A stretch of DNA of 64,000 nt from Mytilisepta virgata (lineage: Eukaryota > Mollusca > Bivalvia > Mytilida > Mytilidae): NCBI GenBank assembly GCA_028015205.1, contig CM051516.1, forward strand, positions 32,316,230 through 32,380,229, written 5' to 3'. The translations under genes and the position numbers were made by a program. Positions 44,401 through 59,400 of the stretch are shown here, piece by piece (the stretch's first letter is position 1; each line of letters begins with the position of its first letter). The notes beneath the pieces were generated by a model. The model worked only from the letters and a program-made list of their open reading frames with translations, did not search any database and was not told the DNA's origin.

Positions 44401-47400
44401 TTAACTTCATGCATTTAATTTCTATACAGTATTGTCACATCTGTATGTAGATGCACAATAAGGTTTTAGAATTTTTTCAGTTTCAAAAATTGGGGCCCAC
44501 AGGACGTCAAATTTTTAAAATTAGGAATTTTTGCTTGTGACCTAAACTCCATCTTTTATTTTTCATTTTATGCATTTAATTTCTATACAGTATTGTAAAA
44601 AACTGTATGAAGATGCGCAAAAGGTTTTATAATTTTGATTTTCAAAAATTGGGGCCCACAGGGCTCGAATTTCTAAAATTTGTAATTTAAGTTTGTGACC
44701 TAAACTCCTCGTTAGAAGTTCGGTGATATAGCGATTGTCTCCGTCCGTCCGCCATACTATCTTGTGACACAAACTCCTCCTTCAATTTTGGGTTTAGGAA
44801 TTTAATTTGTATATAGAATGGTTACACACTACCTGTAGATGCGCAAAAAGGTTTTAGAATTTCAATTTTCTAAACAAGTGGCCACAGGGGTTGAATTTTA
44901 AATTCAAGCTTGTGACCTAAACTCGTCTTTCATTTTTCAATTTATGCATTTTATTTCTATACAGTATTGCCATGCACAATAGGCAGATGCGCAATAAGGT
45001 TTTGAGTTTCTAAGATTGTGGCCCACAGGGGTCGAATGTAAAAAAAAAAGAAGTCAATTTAAGCATGTGACCTATACTCCTTCATTTTTCAATTAAAGCA
45101 TTTTATTTCTAAAAAAGGTTTTTATAACTTTCATTTTCTAAAATTGGGTCCGACAGGGGTCGAATTTTGAATAACTATCAATTTAAGTTTGTGACATAAA
45201 CCTGTCTTTTGATTTTCAATTTATGCATTTTATTTCAATACAGTTTTGTCAAACACTATATGCACATGTGCAAAAAGGTTCTAGAATTTGAATTTGAATT
45301 TTCTAAAATTGGGGCCGAAATTTGAAAATTTCAATTTAAGCTTGTGACTTGAACTTCTCTTTCATTTTGCAAATTATGCATTTTGCGTACATATAGTATT
45401 GTCCTACACTATATGTAGTTGCGCAATAAGGATTTTAGAATATCGGGGTCCCAATCAGGTCAAATTTAAACTAGAGGCTCCCAAGAGCTTGACAGTCAAG
45501 GTCAACGGATACATTTCAAAAAGAAAACCATCTAAGGACAATTTCTGCTAAGTCTTGTTCCAACTGGCTAAGCGGTTTCAGACAAGAAGATGTTTAAATG
45601 AATTTTCCTATAGGGTCCAATATTTAACAAAGTTCGGTGTGGCAGCCATCTTGGCTGACAATCCGGGTGATCGGACATATTTCTGAAAGAAGACCTCCCA
45701 AGGACCAATGCTGCCAAGTCTGGCTCGAATATGTCAAGTGGTTCAGACAAGAAGATTTTTCAATGAATTTTTCTATAGGGCCCTATGTTAAATCGGTTGT
45801 GGCGGCCATCTTGGTTGACAGTCCAGGTCATCGGACACATCTCTGTAAGGGGACCATCTAAGGACAATTGCTGCCAAGTCTGGTTCCAATTGGTCAAGTG
45901 GTTTAAGACAAGAAGATTTTTTAATGAATTTTCCCATAGGGCCCTATGTTAAACTAAGTTCGGCTGTGGCGGCCATTTTGGTTAACAGTATGGGTCATTG
46001 GACATATTTCTGAAAGAGAACCTCCTAAGAACCATTACAGCCAACTTTGGTTCCAGCTGGCCTTGTAGTTTCATATAAGAAGATTTTTTAAATTCAGCGC
46101 CCTTTTTTTCCTATTTTAGTAACAGCAGCCATGTCGGTTGGAAGTCGGGGATGCCAGACATAATTTTGGAAGGGGGCCACCAAAGGACCAATCCACCCAA
46201 GTTTGGTCTCAACTGCAAAATTTCCATAAAATTAACAATTCAGGGGCAATAACCCAACAAAGGGTTGACCGATTCGTCAGAAAATTTCATGACAGGTAGA
46301 TTGACTTGATAAACATTTTTACCTCCTGTCAGTTTTGTTCTAATTGCTTTAGTTTTTGAGATATAAGACAAAAACTGCAGTTTACCCCTATGTTCTATTT
46401 TTTGCCAGGTTTGCCATGTTGGTTGGCAGGCGGGTCATCGGACATATTTTTTAAACTAGAAAAATAGTATAAATCAAAATTAATTAGCCTACATACCTCT
46501 ATCACATGTTGGTCCAGTGTTATCAAGTTTAAAGCCAGGTGCACATCTATCGGTGATATCGCATATGCCATTTAAAGGGTCACATTGCTCCATTATGCAG
46601 CCGGTACAATGACCCAAACAGTCTTTACCAAAATATCCTTGTAAACATACTGGAAATAATAAGGAGCGAATAAATTTTATTTTCAAATAAAAGAATTTTT
46701 GGAAATATTTTCTGTCTTTTATTATTATATAAAGTCCTCAAATAAGGATCACTGTCAATGATCAAACCATCTGGTAGTATTTTCATCAGACAGTTCCACA
46801 ATTTACAGATCATCTCCAAATGATGACTTTAAAGCAGTCCTGCTGTATTGTTTTACTGGTGACCAATACATTGTTAACAATATCAAATTGCAACATATCC
46901 TTGTTTTGAATTATGGTTTTGGTTATGCCTTAGACACAACTGATGAGTCGTAAATCGACCAAAGTTGTGTATAAAAATAGGTAACATACACGTTTTATAC
47001 CATAAGACATAATTCAGTCTGTTCTGAAACATGTTATATGCAAATTAAGCAGCAATTTATATAAATTACACTGTCCAATGCAAAACCAGACTCACAGGAG
47101 CCTGTATCGCTCACCTGATAGTGCATTGCCTATTGTAGCGATCAGTTCCAACAGGGTTACTGTCTGTAGCTATGACAATAGCACTTCTTGTGCTGTATAG
47201 CAGCTTGCTTTGGGTAATTTTGGATATTTGAAAGAAGCATCCAATTACAGTATCATGATAATAATTTGATTTAGTCAAATTGGCATGTTAAAAATAAAAG
47301 TAAAATAAACATGTGTGAGATTTATGATTTTTTTTTAATGAAGGACAACAAATTTTGAGTATATCTGATTTTATGACAAAATAAGGTCATTTTGATCAAA

Positions 47401-50400
47401 GTGCAGGATTGCCAGACATAATTTTTGAAAGGGACCATCAAATGACTCTTCCATCAAAGTTTGGTTCTAACTGACCAACTGATTACAGACAAAAAGATTT
47501 TTTGTGAATTTCTTATAGTTTCCCATGTTAAACTAAGTTCGGCTGTCATCTTGGTAAGAGAGAGGACAACCAGACACAATTTTTGAAGAAGACAATGCAA
47601 TGACTATTCCATCAAATTTTGTAAAAGTACTAATTGAGCAACTGCTTTCAAACAGGAAGATTTTTATGTAAATTTCCCATGAGATCCTATGTTATACTTA
47701 GCTGGGCTGTGACAGTCATCTTGGTCAGACGTTGAGACCATTGACACACTTTTGCCAGGTGGTCATCTAATGACCATTCCACCACAGTTTAGTTCTGATT
47801 TAGCAAGCAGTTTCAGAAAAGCAGATTTTTATGTGAATTTCCATTATGTTAATCTAAGTTCTGCTGTGGCAAACATCTTGGTCGGAGGTCGGCACCGTTG
47901 GATACAGTTTTGAAAGAGGAACACCTAATGATCATTCAACCACAGCTTGATTGTTATGTGAATTTTCCATAGGGTCCTATGTTAAACTAAGTTCCACTGT
48001 GCCGGCCATCTTGATCAGAGGTCGGGACCATCGGACATACTTTTGGAAGGGGACTACGCAATGATCATTTCACCTTAGTTTTGCTGAGATGGGCATAGCA
48101 GCTTTAGAGGAGATTTTAAAAATTTTGATTCCCCCCTTTTTTCAATTTTTAGCTTGGCCGCCATCTTGGTGGAAGGTCGGAGACACCTGAGACTTTTGGA
48201 AAGGAACCACCCAAGGACCAAAGTTTGGTCCCTATTGGCCCATTGGTTTCTGAGGAGAAGATTAAAATGTGGATTGTGGACGATAGACGACGGACGACAG
48301 ACAACGGACGACGGACGCCAAGCTATGACAATGGCTAACATGACCCTTCGGGTCAGGTGAGCTATACATGTTTCAAGCATACTATAATTGTTGGCTCTGA
48401 TCCATTCCAATTAGGTTTCACAACAAATGTTCCTAGAGGTCTTTGTTTTATGTGATGTTTTTGTTGCCATAACAAAGATAATCAAGGACAAAATATAACA
48501 TAATAGAAAGTCTTCTTAACCCCTTCACTTTAACGTTCCATATTTACAAATATTATATAAAAACAAATATTGCATGACATCAAGCTATTCTTTTGAAGTG
48601 GAAATTGAAAACATGCTTCATTTTTATTTATTAAAACACAAAAAAATCACCTTTTAATGTATAAAAAACTAATATCCTCCCTAAAAAAATTATCCAATCG
48701 AATCAAATTTATCACACAATGTTCACTGCATATTACTTAATAAAACCCCAGAAGCCGAATTTGAATTTCAGTCGAGATATGGGCGTTTGAAAAATACCTA
48801 GCAACAATTTTTTGTGAGGTGGACAATTAGGTCATTGTGGGATACTTGTGTCTAAGTATATTCCACTTCTGCATCCATTTTTTTCCAATTGTGGACTCTA
48901 GGAAAATATTTCAGTACGAATTAAAACATCTTAAATAATTACTTCTTGAAGGAGAAAAGTTAGGTGTATATTAATGAATTAAAAACATAAAGATAAAAAT
49001 TATAATAAAACTATTTACAAAACAGATAATTGAAATAGATATTAAATAAAAATATATATAGCAGTCTTGCAGGCAGAGGAAACAAAGCGACCAAATAAAA
49101 AAAATACAGAAAAAATTGGAATACTCCATCTTAGTCTGTTAAAGGAAGAAAAGTCCAGTAATATGGAAAAACAGACAGGAATAATGTCTAAGGGATTTTA
49201 CTAAGATAATAACCAGATTTGTGGTGTAGGAATAAGACAGAAAGATTACGGCAAATATATACTACTAAAAAAGACAGCATGATGTCACTAAAAACAGAAA
49301 TAAAACGACTAATATATATTACTAAAAAAATTAAATCATGTCACTTAAACAGATACATTACGGCAAATATATTACTAAAAACAGATACAAAAATTAAAAA
49401 TTTGCGGCTCGTGGGTGGTACTAAGAAGAGAAATATTGACCAAAGGCTCTAAAGAGCCTTTATCGCTCACCTGGATTTAACATGTCCACCTTCAGCAGGA
49501 CTGAAAATTTAAGTGTAGGGGTTATCTTTGTTGGTTTTACCATAGGTAAAATCTTAAACAAAGTTAAAGTGTGGTGCCGATCTTAGTTGACATTCAAGGT
49601 TATTAAACACAATTCTAATAAAGGACCATTGCAACCATTAGACTGGTTCCAAATGGCCAAGTTTAAGGTATTTTTATCTGCAAATTAAATTTTCCCATAG
49701 GGTCCTATGTTAAACTAAGTTCAGCTTTGGTGGCCATCTTGACTGACAAGCCAGGTCAGGATACACAATTCTGAAAGGGAACAATCTAATAACCATACCT
49801 GCCAAGTCTGGTCCCAAATGGCCAAGTGGTTTCAGATAAGAAGATTTTTAAATGAATTTTCCCCTAGGGTCCACCGTTAAACTGAGTTTAGCAGTGTCGA
49901 CCATCTGTGTTGACATCCGAGGTCATCGGATATAATTCTGAAAGAGGACCACCTAAGGACAATTTCTGCTAAATCTGGTTGCAATTGGCTTATTGGTTTC
50001 AGACAAAATGATTTTTTAATGAATTTTCCCATACGGTCCTATGTTTAATTAAGTTCGGCTACGGTGGACATCTTAGTTGACATTCTGGGTCATTTAATAG
50101 AATTCTGACAGAGGACCATTTAAGTTCCATTTCTGCCACTTTTTTTTCAACTGGCTCTGTAGTTTCAGACATGTAAATTTTTGAATGATTTTTTTCCATA
50201 GGGTCCAATGTAAGGACCATTGATACAAACTCTGGTTACAATTGACTCAGTGGTTTCAGAAAAGAAGATTATTTAATGAATTTTCTCATAGTGTCCTTTG
50301 TTAAACTAAGCTCAGCTGTAGCGGCCATCTTTGTTGGCAATCCGAGTCATCGGACATATTTCTGAGAGGACCACCTATGAACCATTTCTGTCAAGTTTGG

Positions 50401-53400
50401 TTCCAACGGTCTTAGTGGTTTCAGACAAGAAGACATTTTAATGAATTTTTCCATGGGGTTCTATGTTAAACTAGGTTCGGCTATGGCGGCCATCTTGGTT
50501 GATAGTTCTAATTGGCTTAAAGGTTTCAGACAAGAAGATATTAAATGAATTTTCCCATAGGGTCCTATGTTAAACTAAGTTCGGCTGTACCGGCCATCTT
50601 GTTTAACAGTCGCGGTCGTTGGACACATTTCTGAAGAAACGGTTATCTAAGGACCATTGCTACCGAGTCTAGTTCTAAGTGGCTCACTGGTCTCAACAAA
50701 GAATATTTTTAAATGAATTTCCCGTAGGGTCCTATATTAAACTAAGTTCGGCAGTGGTGGTTATCTTGGTTAACGGTCCGAGTCATCGGACATACTTCTG
50801 AAAGATAACCTCCTAAGGACCATTACTGCCAACATTTTTGAAACCCCTCCTTTTTTTCTACTTCTAGTAAGAGCAGCCATGTCCGTTGGAAGGAGGGGAT
50901 GTCGGACATAATATCGGAAGGGGACCATCTAAGGACCATTCCGCCAAAGTTTTGTCCCAATTGGCAGAGTGGTTTCAGAGGAGAAGATCTTTAAAGGAAA
51001 AGTTTACGCCGGACGACAGATGTCAAGTGATGGCAATAGCTCAAATGGTCTTATAGGCCAGGTGAGCTAATAGAAATTAATATTCAATGTCTATAAGACG
51101 GCGAGCGACAATGTTTATCAATCTTTCAAAATATGAATAAAAACCAATATTAATACTTGTATATAATTTGATATTTTGCGACCAGACTTTCTTTCCGCCA
51201 TGACAGTAAACGAAAATGTTTGACAATCTTCGTAAATATGAATTGATTAAATAATATTATAATGACTATGGCACGCCGTATTTATATTTATTCAACGTTC
51301 AAGATATCTCATATACTTTATAAGATATCTCATAAACTTTATAAGATATCTTATAAAGTTTATAAGATATCTTATAAAGTTTATAAGATATCTTATATAA
51401 TTTATAAGATATCTTATATATTTTATGAGATATCTTATAAAGAAAAGTTTATAAGATATCTTATAAAGTATATAAGATATCTCATAAACTTTATAAGATA
51501 TCTTATAAAGTTTATAAGATATCTTATAAAGTTTATGAGATATCTTATAAACTTTTCTTTATAAGATATCTCATAAAATATATAAGATATCTTATAAATT
51601 ATATAAGATATCTTATAAACTTTATAAGATATCTTATAAACTTTATAAGATATCTTATAAAGTTTATGAGATATCTTATAAAGTATATGAGATATCTTAT
51701 AAAGTTGAATAAATATAAATACGGCGTGCCATATCTTTTTATAAGATATCTTATATAATTTATAAGATATCTCATAAACTTTATAAGATATCTTATGTAA
51801 TATATAAGATATCTTATATAATATATAAGATATCTTATAAAGTTTATGAGATATCTTATAAATTATATAAGATATCTTATAAAAAGAATTATATTAGATA
51901 TCTCCTAAATTATATAAGATATCTTATAAACTATATAAGATATCTTATAAACTATATAAGATATCTTATAAACTATATAAGATATCTTATATAATGTTTG
52001 TTTATAAGATATCTTATAAACTTTATAAGATATCTTATATAATTTATAAGATATCTTATAAAGTTTATAAGATATCTTATATAATTTATAAGATATCTTA
52101 TAAAAACCCAATTATATAAGATATCTTATAAATTATATAAGATATCTTATAAATTATATAAGATATCTTATAAATTATATAAGATATCTTCAAAACGGAA
52201 TAAATATAAATACGGCGTGCCATAAATGACACTAATACAACAAGAAAATATGATCAAATATGTATATATTCTGATATTTTGCCAACAGATACTTCCAGAC
52301 TCTATTTAGATGCGCCGAAATGTAATGCATATTCCTTCCAAATTATATTCAATTGTAGCACAAAATAACAATCCAAAGATAATAATATTAGATATAGTAA
52401 ATTTATACTATGCTGTATACGACGCATTTCAAGGTTGATGTTATAATAAAAACCCTTAGTAAATGTTATAATAAAAACACATGTATTCAATTTTTGTTCA
52501 ATAACCACAGATATTCAAGTGTCAGTGCTACATTTAACAATCCTAATTGTATATACAAGAAATTTTAAACAATAAACATAACCCTTTCATATTGCTTATC
52601 TCTTAATCCGATCTTAATAAATACTAATGACATATTTTGACTTAACAATCCATCTCAAATAAATCTGAAAAATTTGTTTTACTGTACTTCCTCCAAGTTT
52701 GAATTTCTACAACTCAAACATAACTTACGTTAAAACTATTCATGGTGAACTTCATTATGACTATATATTCAACCGACAAATTTAATTCTGTTATTGGTGT
52801 AACTATTGACGTATAACGAATGTATAATATTAAATGCTATAATAATTTTCCGAATTGCATTATTTATTGTACATATGAATAATGTATTCTATAAAAATAA
52901 ATCTCAGATACTGGGAATTATTTATTTTCGTTGACATCAATTTTCGTGAATTGGGAGGACAGACATATTCGCTGGGTTTTAATTTCGTGGATTGAAATAT
53001 CCAAAAAATAAAATAACATTAGACCATAATAATGATAATACTTAAAATAAAATAAAATAAGAACAGTAACTTTAATGATTGGTCGGTAAATCAAAATCGG
53101 AAGTTGAATATAAAAGATATTTCTATTATTATGCAACAGATTTACTTCGAAGTGTAATCAACAAGATCAACGACATTGTTTGTCTAAGATTTGATTCATA
53201 TTAACTAATGACCATTAATAAAAAAGATAATATTATAATAACAATGTTTGCTACCCAAGCTAGAAACAAAGCCAAAGAATTTACTATTTTAGATTGAGTA
53301 ATAAAACCTGATGAATATCGTGGAAAATCTTACTTTAAATTAACACTTTACCGTAAGTGACAAACTGTTAAAACTAGAAATCACGCGTACACTGCTTAAG

Positions 53401-56400
53401 TATTTATATATTTTTATTATATCATCTGAGCTCCTATTCCATCTCGTTTAACAAACTAGTCTAGCACCTTTCGTCTCTGAAAACAGGGCCATCCGTTCGA
53501 TTGTACATCAAACGAGAATCAAGCATTCTCGGCAACGACACCGAACATTTCGATTTTACTTCGAAATAAAAGCGATTGGCATAATTATATTTCGTTGGGT
53601 TATTAAATTCGTGGATTGGGCTATTCAGGAAATCCAAGAAAATTGGTGTACTACGAATAATAACTGTTTCACAGTACTTTAATTTCCATAATCATATTTC
53701 TTGAATGAAGAAATATTAAATGCAGCAAATATATCTTGACCTCTTTGATATTCTTAGGAAAGTGTCAGCATTTTTGGCAGTAATGGTGGAACAAGAAATT
53801 GTGTCTTACAATGATGCACCTATGTGCAAAATATCTTAACATTATCTCAAATGTTAAAAATGAAGATGTAGGAAATAAATCTTACCAACACGATTTCTTA
53901 CGAATCCTTACTTATAGCACAAATTCGTAAAATTACAAGGATTTTTACGATTTGGCCACTTTTATGAGCGATTTAAGAGTGGTTATGAGTAATTACAATG
54001 TATTCACGGCAAAACATGTACGCTTTGTTTCTAGTTACAACGGATAAATACGAGCAAGTTACAACATTTTAAGAGCTGTTTATGGATTTTTACGAGTATA
54101 TTACGGAATTTTACGATTCATCTAAGCTTTTACGTGTAAATTACGACCCCTTAACATGTTATTACGTATAGTCGTGAGTTAAATACGAGTATTTACAAGT
54201 TCTTATCTTTCTTGCGAAAAGCATGCAATTCTCTATGCATCATAATTCGATACTGACATCCAGCAGGACAATTTGCATACCTTCCTAAATCCTAAAGTAT
54301 ACGTATGTATTCATAAAATACTCGTAACTATATGTAAAGTGCTCGTAATAACTCTTAACAATGCGTAAAACCATTGTAACACAGCGTGAATGAAATCATA
54401 AACATCACTTAAGTACTCGTAATAATCCGTAAACAAATCGTAAACTAACCGTAACAAATCGTAAAACAAATTGTTTACAAGATATTTACGGATTCTTGCG
54501 AATAGTTTACGGAGGGTTATGTGTTGTTGCGCCGGTTTACGATACTTACGGATTGTTACATGTTATTTAGGAGTTATTTACTGAAAAAGTAATCCGTGGA
54601 TAATCGCAAGAAAATTTTTGACATGGCAAAAAATTTGCCTTTTCTTTCATGGATCCTCACAAGTGTCTGCGAGGTGCGACGAGTTATTAATGGACACCAA
54701 CGAGTTATGTATCGATGCTTGCGATTGACTACGAGTTGCAATCCGTAAGGACTCGTAAGAAAAATCCGCGTGTGTGAAGAGTGTATTAAGAACAAGAAGT
54801 TTTACGGTGAAACTTTCAGAGGAGAAAAAAAAATATAGGCAATGCTATATACAATTTCATAATTGGTTTTATCACATGTTGCATACCTTCATTACAAGTC
54901 TCTCCTCGATATCCTATTTTACATCCATCAGAAGGGCATATTCCTGTAGCCTTATTACACGGAGCACTAAAACAATGGCAAGTCTTTGAACAATCATCAA
55001 ATTGATAATCATCACATCCTATGTAATAAAAATGCACTTCAATTATCACCATTATTCTATATCATACACAAATCCACCAGACATGAAACTTTGTTTAAAA
55101 AATGCGTAAAAGAATACAAAAACACATGTACCTTTAGGGTAAAGTCGGCTACTTTTTTTTCTTGTTTTAATTTGAAAAGTAAATCTTAAGAAAATGCTTC
55201 AAGGAACCTGTAGTTCTCACCTTTATGTATCAGTCCGTGGATTTATCAAATAGTGTAAGGTTTACATAAAACTGTAATTCTTACGATTTCCAGTAATTTT
55301 CCTTTATTACATATTTTTGTAATTTTTACAAAAATGATAATGTACAAGCGTTACACAAAATTGTAATTATTACAATAAATTGTAATAAAAAAATTTGTTA
55401 AATTTAAATCACTCTTTTTGGTATCATTTACCGATAAACTATAATAAAAAGAGCATATGAAGAAAGTAATTTTAGCAACTAATGATATTAAATTAAAAAC
55501 ATTCTGAGTGGGTTCAGTAATGGATCATTTGACAGCGAATAAAAAAGTGCGAAAACGAAACTTACTACCCCAATTCCAAAAATGGGATGTAACTGATCAA
55601 GTTTGGGAGATATAACGTACGGTTGTATATGGTCTGATGCCATACCTTTCGATCTGTATTGTGTGTGAGGTTTACAATAAATTAAACTTTAGTTCTCAAA
55701 TAAAAGTCAAAATATTAGTTTATATAAAGTCATTTTATTGTAACCCTTTACCTTTTGAATATTGCAAATTTGAGTTGATTTTGGAAAGATTTGTAAAACG
55801 AGGAGCATGTAATGCAGTCAATGAAAAACCATGCAATCTTATTTTGTTTTCTTTTACTCTCACAATAGTATCGAAAATGTTGCTTTTAAAAGTATGATGT
55901 ATTTACAGTTCACAAAGCTTATTAGTGGAAATATTTAAATAGTTACAAAATATATTTTCAGAAAGTTTTCACAGATTTTTCATCGTCCTCCATTGCTATT
56001 CAACTAACATGCCCAGAACATATCACTGCAATTTTTTTTTAACAATCCCTTCCAAAATATTTACCAGAATGAGACTGAAATTCAGTTCTTCAAAGCAATT
56101 GCTATTTCACAGTTTATTACTTTACTTGCAAAACAGGATAGAAAAAAAAATTCGGATCAAATAGTTTTGTTCCTACTAACTCTGGAATTTGGATCCACAA
56201 TGATGTTAATGGTAAATTATTATATAGAAATCAGGTTTTAGTGGCATAAAACCGGTTTAACCAGTACTGCCAAGTGTCTGTTCCAAATCAGGCTACAGCC
56301 AATTCAGGAAAAAAAAGTTTTTATTTATGTGCAAACTTTAACAGGATGAATACCCACTACTTTAATAGCAGTTTTTAAAATGGACTCGTTAATTACTATT

Positions 56401-59400
56401 ATCATCATACCATTTTTGTAATCAGCTGTCTTCCAAACTGTATCAAGCTAAATTGTAAATATCTGCTTTTATTTTTTTTTAAATTTTCTGTTAAGTTCTA
56501 CTCTTGTGATACAAAACAATATCCGTACTTTATGTCTTTTGTATGTTGTTGACTTACTGCTTTCACATTTTGGTCCATTGTCTTCGAATTTCCATCCAGG
56601 ATTACATCTGTCAGTGATACTACATACGCCCTCAAAACGTTCACACTGCTCATTTTTGCAACCAGTACAATATTCCAAACAGTCTTTCCCAAAATGTCCT
56701 GGTGTACATTCTGAAATGTATTTTATCAACTTTTTTTTATTCTGCTTTAGGTGGTTTATTATGTTGGATATTATAATATACGTTAATATACAGTAATGAA
56801 TAACTGAACTACAAAAAAAAAACCCAAATCACTATGAATATATATATTATATGCTGCATTGCTTATTTTGAGTCATTCCACAGCTTTCTATCGACAATTG
56901 TAAAGGAAAAAAAAATGTTTTTAAATCACATGTTTAAAGAAGAAATTTCTTCTGTTGGTCCAATTGATCCCTTGTAAATTTATCTGAAACAAGAGGCTCA
57001 GAGGGCTGAGCCTGTATCGCTCACCTGACCTGAAAACCATTTTTTTACTGACTTACCTCGGTTCTGTATATTTTTATTATATGTCATAGATACTTTCTGT
57101 CAAGTTTGGCTCTATTTGGCCAAGCAGTTTAAGAGATTTTTTTTAAATAAACCAATCAGAAACAAGAATTGCCCATGGCGGCCATTTTTGTTGCCTGATC
57201 TGGACAAAATGAGGAAAAAACCCAGACAAATGCTTCCTGTCAAGTCTCATTCCCTTTCGCCAAGCTGTTTCAAAGAAGAAGATTATCAACCAATGAAAGA
57301 CAAGAACTGCCCATGACGCCATGTTTGTTGCCTGAAGTGGACAAAATGAGGACGCTTTGTATAGAACCTCCCAATTAGATGTTTTCTGTCAAATTTCGTT
57401 TCATTTGGCCAAGCGATTCAGAGGAGAAGATTTAATTAATATCAGCCAATCAGAAACAAGAACTGCTCATGGTGGCCATATTTGAATTCCGATCGGGACA
57501 AAATGAGGAAAATTTATAAAGGATCTCCCATATATGCTTCATGTTAGGTTTCGTTCCATTTGGGCAAGCCATTTAAGAGGAGAAGATTCTTTTATATTAG
57601 CCACTCAGAAATAAGAACTACCAATGGTGACCATATATGTACTCTGATCGGGATGAAATAAAGGAATTTTGTAAAGAACCTCCCATAGAGGTTAAGTTTC
57701 GTTCCATTTAGCAAAGCAGTTCCAGAGAAAAAAATTGTTTCAATCAACCAATGAGAAGCAAGAATTGCCTATAGCGCCATGTTTTTTATCCGATTGGGAT
57801 GAAATGGGAAAACTTTTTAAAGAACCTCCCATAGATGCTCCCTGTCAAGTTTCGTTCCATTTGGCCAACCGATTTCAGAGGATGAGATTTTAATATCAAC
57901 CAATTAGAAACAAGAACTGCCCATTGCGAACATATTTGTAACCCGTTTGAGGCAAAATGAGGAAACTTTATAAAGGACCTCCCGTATATGCTTCCTGTCA
58001 AGTTTTGTTCCATTTTCCCCAGCAGTTTAGAGGAGAAGATTTTTGATAACTCAGCCAATCCGAAACAACAATTGCCAATTGCGGACATGATTGATGTCCA
58101 ATCCGGACGAAATGAGCAACCTTTATAAAGGACCTTACATAGATGCTTCCTGCCAAATTTAATTCCATTAGGCCCAGTGGTTTCAGAGAAGATTTAAATG
58201 TAAAAAGTTAACGGACGCCAAGTGATTACAAAAGCTCACATGGCACTTTGGCCAAGTGAGCTGAAAAGTAAAAGCATTCATCAATACAATTAAATAGTTA
58301 CTCTAGTGAAATCTTGCAGTGGTGGCCGACTGGTCTAGGAAAGTCGTCATAATTACTAACTATCACTAGCCTCCCATCACTGATGTGGTGAGTCCGAAAA
58401 CAGTTAGTGGAGAGGTGTGTTCGACTCCGACAAGGATTGACAAAGAGTAGCAGTGATGCAGGTGGTTCTCTCCTGGTATTATGGCTTGCTTAACTAAAAA
58501 CAATTGCCACCAAGATATAGCCAATGGCGCTAAAAGTGGCGTTGAATCCTATTAACAAAATGAAACCTACTGAAATCAAAAGAAAAAAAAATCATATCCT
58601 GACACATATTTCGTGTAAAAGAGAGACAGTATCAAACCATCATCAACGAGAGCCTTAGCTAGTGTTACAGTTAAAACGAGCACATTCTGACTCTGATATT
58701 TGAATTATGTACTGTAAAACCAATATTTGCAGTTCTAGAAAGCGGTCTACTTCATACTGTATTGTTTTTATGTTTTATATTGCCAGATTTGATAAGGGGG
58801 AGGTTTGGGTACCCTTAAAACAAGTTTAACCCAAAACTTTCAGTGTCTGTACTAAGTTAAATTATCCTGACTCTTGGTTGAGTTAAGTTTCTAATTTGTG
58901 ATCTTTTGTGTTATTTTTTTTCCGGGGTTCTATCTGTTGGGTGGCATTGATTGATTGGTATCACATTGTAGACCTTTCCCGTTATCCATTTTGTTGTTTA
59001 AATGGCTTTTCTTTTTGGACCCTATATTCCTTGTTTCTCTAGACTTGTCATAATAGAAGTCTGATTATATACTACTGAAGGCATTCATCAAGATAAATAC
59101 AAAAGGACAATACCAATGAAAATTCAATAAAAGATGAATGCATTTTAAATCCTTCGGGATGGCTTTTTGAGGTCCCTTCGACTTTTTCATTGGGAAATGT
59201 AGAATTTAAAGAAAAAACCCTTGAAAAACGAATAAAAAAAAAAAATTTACGTATCCTGTCTCATACCTATTTTTCGCTATTTCGACCCCTTGTATCAGAT
59301 ACCAAATCTGAAGATTTACTAGTGGAAGTACTCGTCAAGTTGAATTAAAAGAAAAAACCAATAACAATTGTATAAATTAGAAAACAATTGTAAGGTCTTT

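Noticed and set aside
48075..48410. 111-codon minus-strand frame
   Set aside because: It lies across the right end of an F1 element and reproduces its microsatellite; no domain.
51262..51564. Open frames with KISYKVY-type heptad repeats (also on the minus strand at 51905-52111)
   Set aside because: They are translations of the 21-bp palindromic repeat and appear on both strands; no codon bias or domain supports a gene.
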